Origin: Apricaphanius iberus
Lineage: Eukaryota; Chordata; Actinopteri; Cyprinodontiformes; Aphaniidae
Direction of reading: 5' to 3'
NCBI GenBank assembly: GCA_028564705.1
Contig: JAPXFQ010002465.1
Coordinates: 806,001 to 870,000 of the forward strand
DNA: 64,000 bases
A program made the position numbers and the translations under genes. Below, in pieces: positions 57,805 to 64,000 of the stretch (positions are counted from its first letter, which is position 1; every line of letters begins with the position of its first letter). The notes beneath the pieces were generated by a model. The model had not been told where the DNA came from. It ran no database searches and saw only the letters and a program-made list of their open reading frames with translations.

Positions 57805-58848
57805 ATGGCCAGAAAAAGAGAACTTTCATCTGAAACTCGACAGTCTATTCTTGTTCTTAGAAATGAAGGCTATTCCATGCGAGAAATTGCTAAGAAATTG
57901 AAGATTTCCTACAACGGTGTGTACTACTCCCTTCAGAGGACAGCACAAACAGGCTCTAACCAGAGTAGAAAAAGAAGTGGGAGGCCGCGTTGCACAACTG
58001 AGCAAGAAGATAAGTACATTAGAGTCTCTAGTTTGAGAAACAGACGCCTCACAGGTCCCCAACTGGCATCTTCATTAAATAGTACCCGCAAAACACCAGT
58101 GTCAACATCTACAGTGAAGAGGCGGCTGCGGGATTCTGGGCTTCAGGGCAGAGTGGCAAAGAAAAAGCCATATCTGAGACTGGCCAATAAAAGAAAAAGA
58201 TTAAGATGGGCAAAAGAACACAGACATTGGACAGAGGAAGACTGGAAAAAAGTGCTGTGGACGGATGAATCCAAGTTTGAGGTGTTTGGATCACAAAGAA
58301 GAACGTTTGTGAGACGCAGAACAACTGAAAAGATGCTGGAAGAATGCCTGACGCCATCTGTTAAGCATGGTGGAGGTAATGTGATGGTCTGGGGTTGCTT
58401 TGGTGCTGGTAAGGTGGGAGATTTGTACAGGGTAAAAGGGATTCTGAATAAGGAAGGCTATCACTCCATTTTGCAACGCCATGCCATACCCAGTGGACAG
58501 CGCTTGATTGGAGCCAATTTCATCCTACAACAGGACAATGACCCAAAACACACCTCGAAATTGTGCAAAAACTATTTAGAGAAGAAGCAGGCAGCTGGTA
58601 TTCTATCGGTAATGGAGTGGCCAGCGCAGTCACCAGATTTGAACCCCGTTGAGCTGTTGTGGGAGCAGCTTGACCGTATGGTACGCAAGAAGTGCCCATC
58701 CAACCAATCCAAATTGTGGGAGCTGCTTCTAGAAGCGTGGGGTGCAATTTCTCCAGATTACCTCAACAAATTAACAGCTAGAATGCCAAAGGTCTGCAAT
58801 GCTGTAATTGCTGCAAATGGAGGATTCTTTGATGAAAGCAAAGTTTGA
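57805..58848 (+). CDS. Tc1-family transposase, intact, DD38E
   Basis: A 347-residue protein that would bind the element's ends and cut and paste it at TA sites in the nucleus. Residues 1-120 form two helix-turn-helix (PAIRED-like) parts joined by the GRPR hook (59-62). A basic stretch, NKRKRLRWAK (128-137), may hold the nuclear localisation signal. Catalytic residues are D154 in LWTDES, D244 in LQQDNDPKH and E283 in SPDLNPVELLW. There are 38 residues between D244 and E283, four more than the Tc1/Sleeping Beauty norm (DD34E); the extra ones lie in EKKQAAGILSV. The glycine-rich GGGNVMVWGCF box is at 189-199. The start at 57805 is chosen because MARKRELS is followed at once by the HTH and leaves a normal 5' UTR. 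No stop, frameshift or missing residue is seen. Confidence 0.92.
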   Translation: MARKRELSSETRQSILVLRNEGYSMREIAKKLKISYNGVYYSLQRTAQTGSNQSRKRSGRPRCTTEQEDKYIRVSSLRNRRLTGPQLASSLNSTRKTPVSTSTVKRRLRDSGLQGRVAKKKPYLRLANKRKRLRWAKEHRHWTEEDWKKVLWTDESKFEVFGSQRRTFVRRRTTEKMLEECLTPSVKHGGGNVMVWGCFGAGKVGDLYRVKGILNKEGYHSILQRHAIPSGQRLIGANFILQQDNDPKHTSKLCKNYLEKKQAAGILSVMEWPAQSPDLNPVELLWEQLDRMVRKKCPSNQSKLWELLLEAWGAISPDYLNKLTARMPKVCNAVIAANGGFFDESKV

Positions 58849-58983
58849 TGTAAAAACAATCTTATTTCAAATAAAAATCATTATTTCTAACCTTGTCAAT
58901 GTCTTGACTCTATTTTTTATTCATTTCACAACGTATGGTGGTGAATAAGTGTGACTTTTCATGGAAAACACAAAATTGTTTGG

Positions 58984-59010
58984 GTGACCCCAAACTTTTG
59001 AACGGTAGTG
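58984..59010 (-). repeat. Right terminal inverted repeat of the DD38E transposon
   Basis: 27 bp, ending CGGTAGTG immediately before TA. Reverse complement of the left end with one mismatch. Confidence 0.9.
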
Positions 59011-59123
59011 TAGCTTGCTTACATACAAAACAGGGTCTGAAAATGTAGTCACTTTCTACACAAACTTTATGATTTTGTTAAAAAAAGACAAATGCCCAAA
59101 GAAAAATGCAGCAACTAAGCTAT

Positions 59124-59980
59124 TTAAAGGTTGAATATGGAACATGGGAACCAAAGCGACATCTAGTGTGTTGAGGTTGTAGTTGCAATAACAAAGTGGC
59201 GTCTGGATGTTAGTTCTAACACCGTAACCAGCCATCATGTCCAGCGACGAATCTTACAGGGTAAGAACAATTTTGTACTAATAGGTTTAAAATAAAAAAC
59301 AAAAAAATAATTATAACAAAATATGGGTCAAAGGTAACAGTAAGTTTTTGTACCTGACCTCTCTGAATCTTATATCGGTAGCTGAGTGGTATCCTCCACT
59401 CCTGTTGGCGATGTTCTCTATAAAAGTCATAATATATACTTTAGAATTTACATAAACATCAAACAGATTTCAAAGCGTGTGTATTCGACTGAGGTGTATG
59501 GTCTGTGGCATATGTCCGTACAGAAAGCTAGCTAGAAAAGTCTTTATTATAGCCACTCACCACAGCAGTGAAAGCGAGCCTGCTATGCTGGGTAGTGCAG
59601 GAGGAAACAGGTTCCTTTTCTTTCGTTTATTTCAGATATTGTAAGATCGCTCCTCTTCTGAGAAAGATGATTAAAACTATGGAGCTTAGACACGGCAGCT
59701 AAACGGTTTCAATGTTCTACAGTAAATGCCTCGTTCCTCCATGCAGATGTTTACAATAGCTTTTGGCAACCCAAAATACCGCACTGCTGTTGGCTGGAAC
59801 ACGTAAATATAAACACAGTCCGGTGGTCAGAAAAACTTTTTTTTTTTATGATTTTAGGTTAAATATAATGTTTAAAGGAAAGGGTGCACTTTCATTCTGC
59901 ACACCTCTAAACTCCCTGTTAAAGTATTACTTTTTTAAAGAGATAGCTTTTAAGAAAAATGTTCCATATCCAACCTTTAA
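59124..59980 (+). mobile_element. TTAA-flanked non-autonomous element, copy 2
   Basis: Same terminal repeats and orientation as 1014-2058: TTAA then AGGTTGAATATGGA at the left, a near-perfect inverted copy at the right. It is 857 bp against 1045 bp for copy 1; the difference is internal deletion. The outside flanks differ from those of copy 1, so this is independent transposition, not segmental duplication. It starts 113 bp after the DD38E transposon. Confidence 0.7.
59237..59260 (+). other. Conserved mini-exon with donor, copy 2
   Basis: ATG-initiated MSSDESYR running into GTAAGA, equivalent to 1140-1163. One codon differs (Glu for Lys). Confidence 0.4.
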
Positions 59981-60689
59981 GAGCACATTTTGGACAGGGA
60001 GGAAACTGGCAGCACAGCCTGTAAAATGGAATGTAAAATCTTTTCTAAATCAATTAAAACTTTTTAATAATTTTACTGGTCTTAATTTTAATCCTTAATT
60101 CCATCCGTATACAGTCTACGAAAACGGCCAATATCAGCTGTCTTATGTCTATGTAAAATATTCATCAGGTACTTTGCATTGACCATTTATGACAGAAGGT
60201 GGGCGTGAAAAGGCAGGACAGGTTCCAAAATCACCTAAGCACATTTCTAGGGAGAGTGTGATTTACAAAGCGGAAACTCCTGGCAGGTATGCATACTCAA
60301 AAGTTTTATAGATCAGATTTTTTTTGTCTGGTTTTAGTAAGGAATCTAAAGTTCAAAGTAGCATCACTCAACATTTATCTGTAAGAATGCAAAAAAGCAT
60401 AAATTATTTACCGCATATGTTTTCAAGATATTTTTGTATACTGTTTTTTGTATATATTTTTTAAGTTCAGTTTTCTCTATCATATCTTAAGTTTTTTTAG
60501 CTATTACGTCACAGTACTTGCACTGGAACTGCTAAACAAGGTCATGAACTTCCAGCTAAACACTGAGTGAATACGCCATCTTTATTTCACACTGTGAGTT
60601 CATAGTCCAATTTCAGGAATGCCAAAGGTACAAGTGTAACAACCAGAATGTTCGGTTGTTGGATTGTTATCCTAAATGATTCTTTATGC

Positions 60690-60890
60690 AGTCATACTGC
60701 ATTAGAACCCCTGCAAAGTGCCTGGTTAAGTTTACCAACATCTGTGGAGAAAGTATTTTTGTTTGTGGGAGGGGAGAGAGCTTCAGTAAGTTCCACCAGC
60801 ATCAATAAGGATTTGCTAAACAACTTTGTCTTACTGATGGATCAGTTCCTTCTGGCGATGGAAATGACAGACACAGCAAAGTGGTGAGTT
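60690..60890 (+). pseudogene. Possible hAT transposase C-terminal trace
   Basis: SLPTSVEKVFLFVGGERAS followed by VSSTSINKDLLNNFVLL loosely follows the hAT dimerisation domain (PATSxxxERxFS, then RAxLxxxxxN). Short and diverged; could be chance. Confidence 0.25.
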
Positions 60891-61154
60891 ACAAATAACA
60901 TTGGAATGATAGCAAACTTTATTTTAGACATTAATTTATTGCCTCTTGGCTATTGTCTTGATAGCATTAGCACCGGACCTGCTTATGTTAGCGCTATGTG
61001 CTCGGTATTTTATCTCCCCAATGACATTTTTAATTGGTACTATCAAAAAAAACTGGATTATTTTTCTGTTTTTAGTCTTGGAGAATGCATGATCCTAGCA
61101 CATTCAATGATGTTAGCGTGACACTAGCAGTAGAACACTAACAACCTCAGGGTC

Positions 61155-61205
61155 TTGTGTGGAACATTTGTTGTGAATTGCCACTATATAAATAAACTGA
61201 ATAGA
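61155..61205 (+). repeat. L2-like tail
   Basis: GAACATTTGTTGTGAATTGC then ACTATATAAATAAACTGAAT, a diverged L2 tail. Confidence 0.5.
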
Positions 61206-62258
61206 AATGAAGTTGTATTCAGCTCATTATTGAACATTATTATTATGTGGTAACTTGCAAGTAGTTTTTGTTAAAGTGTTGGCAGTAATGTTAAAAGGAC
61301 TACAGCATGTTATTGTAGTATTGTAAGCTTTTTTCTTTGGGTTTTTTCATGTAGTCTACTTGCTTAAACACATGACTGTCATTATTAAGTATAATAATAT
61401 ATGTTTTAAGAAAAGGCTATTTTTTTAAAAGATTTTAAATTATACAATAATACTGTGTTAGTGATAGTGTTTCACATGCTTTGCTAAACATAGCACATTA
61501 CTATATTTTTAATGAGATTTTGGGCCACTAAACAATCGTCTTATATACAGTTAGGTGGTGTGTTAGGTAAAAAGCTACGGCTTTGAATATAAAGTTTCAG
61601 TACCATTAGATTGTCGTATGTCTATCAAACTACAAAAATGGCTGACCAGGGGATATGGGTGGAAGGTACTGCGACCTGGAAGGGGCGGGGTATGCAGCGC
61701 CTCAACTAGATGTAAAGAGACTGCACCAAAACAACCTATCATCTAGAGTCTAGACTACACATAACATGGGTAGAAGAGGAGCCTGTAGAGCTACAATAAT
61801 AAGGAATACAGACTTAATGCTGCATTCACACCTCACACTTTGTCAGCGTCAAAAAAGTGCGCACAAAGTGACTAGTTTGCAGCCTATTCATTTTTAAGGC
61901 TGAAGCTTTCAAATCGCATGGGCGGGGCTTTCTCTGCCAGTTGTTTTAAACAATGGAGGATCATGGCTGGCTTGACAACGTCGACATCAGGCGATGTCTC
62001 TACAGTGAGATGCTCTGATTGGTTAACACTGAGGGGAAGGCACCGAAAGTTCCGCTAGCTCACCTTCTGCGTTGTTGAATTTTGCTGCTTTGAAACTTGG
62101 AGTGGAGCAAAAGTTTCCAAAATTGCCATGGCCAAAGCACACAAAGCACCGCGAAGGCTCTGACGGCCTCAACCACAGACTAAAATGTAATCTCGCTGTT
62201 CTGGGCGTTGTAGTTTTCGGCATTGCGAACCCCGCATAAGAATAGCATATTTCCACTT

Positions 62259-63005
62259 TAGGGCTGCCACAAATGATTATTTTGCTAATCGATTAATCAC
62301 TAATTATTTTGCCGATTAGTCGACTTATCGGATTACATTTAAAATGCATGTTATTGCAGGAGCAGCTGCTCTAATATTTGCGTGTTACCTCCAAGTGTTA
62401 TGTACTATCTAAAATAGTGATTTTTAAGATGGTAGCTTATTTAACATTTATGAACTATATAAAAAATAAAACAATGTTACAGCAGATACATGACGGGTGC
62501 TAAGCGTAGTGAAATTACCATCACCAATGTTAATATCGCATCCATAAAATATTAACAGGCTCTTCAGTCAGGAGCTTCATCAAAAGTACTTCATGATCTT
62601 TCCAGAAAGATCCTTCCTGCACACAGCAAGTCAGAGTAAACATTAAATTCTGACAAAATAAGTATTTTATTGCAATAATAAATGAATAGTAAATACATTT
62701 TTGTTGAGACACCTGCAGCTTGATGTCTCGACGGCTGCTACGACAGCTGCTGCAGTATCTGATCTGTGTATAAACGGATCAGAAACAGTCGCTAAGCAGC
62801 AGCTTGGGCTGTAAATGACATATGAGAGAATCTAGAAATTTCCATCAATCTATGAAAACCCCTGGATACCAAGGAGAGAAGGCAAAAAGATGACATGTCG
62901 GGGGGAAAAAGAAAATCACTCTACTGTTGATGCTAATTTTAGCAGCTGACAAGCTAACTAACGCACAAAGGCTACTGTACGTGTTTGTCATCAGCAAGGG
63001 CGTCA
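62259..63005. mobile_element. hAT-type element, copy 2, right end lost
   Basis: It starts TAGGGCTGCCACAAATGATT and follows copy 1 (34615-35430) through AATGCATGTTATTGCAG, GCTCTAATATTTGCGTGTTA, CCATCACCAATG and later GGCTACTGTACGTGTTTGTC. The right inverted end and an 8-bp duplication could not be found, so it is truncated or interrupted. No transposase frame. Confidence 0.6.
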
Positions 63006-64000
63006 GTTTGTTTTTAAAGTTGCCTGGGACATAATTTTAAACTTGGATGCGGTTTGAGGATTACTGGACATACTTATTAAATATTTATTTATCCTCTAAG
63101 TATTCAGCCATTTCATGTTTGATTAGAAACATACACTGCAGATATGATCAATTTGGCAAGCACTGAAGACATGACAGGGGGAGATAGACAATTGCCTCCA
63201 ATCATTTAGGACGCAGAACACAATGCGTGTTAGTTTGCTGTAAAGAAAGCCTTTAAATTCTGCTATTAAAAAAAATCCATGAAGCAGCAAAGGATGGATC
63301 TGTGTTATAGCAAGGGAACTGTACAACTGTATTTTTCCATCTTGAAACGGGTACCAGTGACAATGCAGGACTCCACCCAACAGAAGACTACCAGTCTTCT
63401 GATACGTAAAAATCTGTCTCGTCTGCGTGCGTTTCTGTTTGCGCTCTTGACCGCTTGCTCTAGATTTCAGGAGATTTGACTTCTGAGCGTCAGGGAGCTG
63501 CTAAATAGATGCAGGATACTTCTGCTTGAAACTTGGGATAATAGTGCATTTACAGTTCAGCATTTTCTGAAGTGAGCGCTGCGCAGCAGTCTGAGTATTT
63601 TTTCTGTTTTGACCTGAGAGAAGTGGGTCTTTCACATCATGACGCATGCTGTGTGCCGGTAACATCTTGACAGGTTTAGAATAAGGTTAGTGGCCCACTG
63701 CAGCGATTTATTATGAATTATTGCACAAATAAGATGATCAGCTGACCGTTAAAGCCTAAGCTGAGCCTGTGGACAATGATAGAAATTAAGCCTGGTCGGG
63801 TTCGGGAAAAGATTTTCAGCTGTACTGTAGCATATAAGCAGAAAGAAACATGACTGCATAAGAAACTGGAAGTGAGTGAAATAAATAATATTATGTTTAG
63901 ATAATGATGCAGAAGCTTTGCTGGAAGCAGAAGTGGCTGTTAGGTCAGTAAAAATTTCCGCATCAGGTTTGGTGGGGGGAAACCATTCAATCAAAAATAT
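63006..64000. other. Gene-free stretch to the window edge
   Basis: No exon or recognised repeat. Frames of 66-85 codons on both strands overlap and have no motif. Confidence 0.4.

Larger units (their letters stand above)
57393..59010 (+). mobile_element. Complete Tc1-like transposon, DD38E (Intruder-type), 1618 bp
   Basis: It is bounded by TA dinucleotides (57391-57392 and 59011-59012). The terminal inverted repeats are 27 bp, starting CACTACCGTTCAAA and ending GTTTGGGGTCAC, with one mismatch at position 15. A single uninterrupted transposase gene lies inside, preceded by 412 bp and followed by 162 bp. Length and architecture fit an autonomous element. It is the only intact transposon in the window, which implies recent arrival. 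Confidence 0.9.
59981..62258. other. Gene-free stretch with minor repeat traces
   Basis: A possible hAT dimerisation-domain trace at 60690-60890, an L2-like tail near 61155-61205, and an unassigned higher-GC block (61.8-62.25 kb) that may be a MITE. No host exon recognised. Confidence 0.35.

Noticed and set aside
58109..58357. Minus-strand frames of 60-82 codons inside the transposon
   Set aside because: Shadows of the intact transposase gene.
59763..60098. 111-codon frame
   Set aside because: It crosses the right end of the TTAA element, is very rich in Phe, Lys and Asn, and has no motif.
1..64000. CRISPR arrays, bacterial operons, rRNA or tRNA genes
   Set aside because: The tandem arrays seen are transposon subterminal repeats and microsatellites. 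tRNA-like boxes belong to SINEs and lack a full cloverleaf. The sequence is eukaryotic.

Overview
The window is vertebrate nuclear DNA from a ray-finned fish. It contains the 3' end of one host gene followed by about 63 kb with no further recognisable host exon. The host gene is a Tbx4/Tbx5-subfamily T-box factor, best read as tbx4: a partial penultimate exon (1-47) with a GTAAGT donor, an intron, and the last coding exon (125-780). A teleost is suggested by the rest of the sequence: L2-clade LINEs with the tail found all over fish genomes, Rex1/Babar-type reverse transcriptase, Tc1-like, hAT, PIF/Harbinger-like and TTAA-type DNA transposons, and tRNA-derived SINE pieces. I cannot name the species; a percomorph is a guess.

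Layout. 1-1013: tbx4 3' end and 3' UTR. 1014-2058: a TTAA-flanked terminal-inverted-repeat element that holds the first canonical poly(A) signal after the tbx4 stop. 2.1-12.6 kb: sparse repeats and possible regulatory sequence. 12.65-16.6 kb: a decayed two-gene transposon with a YqaJ-type nuclease on + and a THAP + DDE_4 transposase on -, convergent (ISL2EU-like). 17.2-22 kb: a Harbinger-type MITE, a dead Tc1/mariner copy and a hAT-type element. 23-27 kb: two diverged copies of one Tc1-like repeat, a perfect 42-bp palindrome and an L2 3' fragment. 28.8-33 kb: a hAT MITE, a SINE and a long L2 copy (-). 34.6-37 kb: a hAT-type element, a Tc1 remnant and a second kind of TTAA element. 37-41.7 kb: mostly unique sequence. 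41.7-44.7 kb: a second long L2 copy (-). 45.5-48.4 kb: a nest of L2 invaded by hAT, itself invaded by LINE sequence. 48.67-49.43 kb: an inverted-repeat element with 32-bp subterminal arrays around an N-terminal transposase relic. 52-53.8 kb: a dead Tc1 carrying a hAT MITE. 57.39-59.01 kb: a complete Tc1-like transposon with an uninterrupted 347-residue transposase. 59.1-60 kb: the second copy of the first TTAA element. 62.26 kb: the second copy of the 34.6-kb hAT element.

The strongest points are: the intact transposon, whose catalytic spacing is DD38E rather than the usual DD34E; the two TTAA elements that both keep an 8-codon ATG mini-exon with a splice donor, one of them sitting in the tbx4 3' region; the convergent nuclease/transposase element; and the arrayed inverted-repeat element at 48.7 kb. 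Only tbx4 and the DD38E transposase look like intact coding sequence. All other long reading frames are transposon relics or chance. Family names rest on motif recognition by eye, and no database search was possible.
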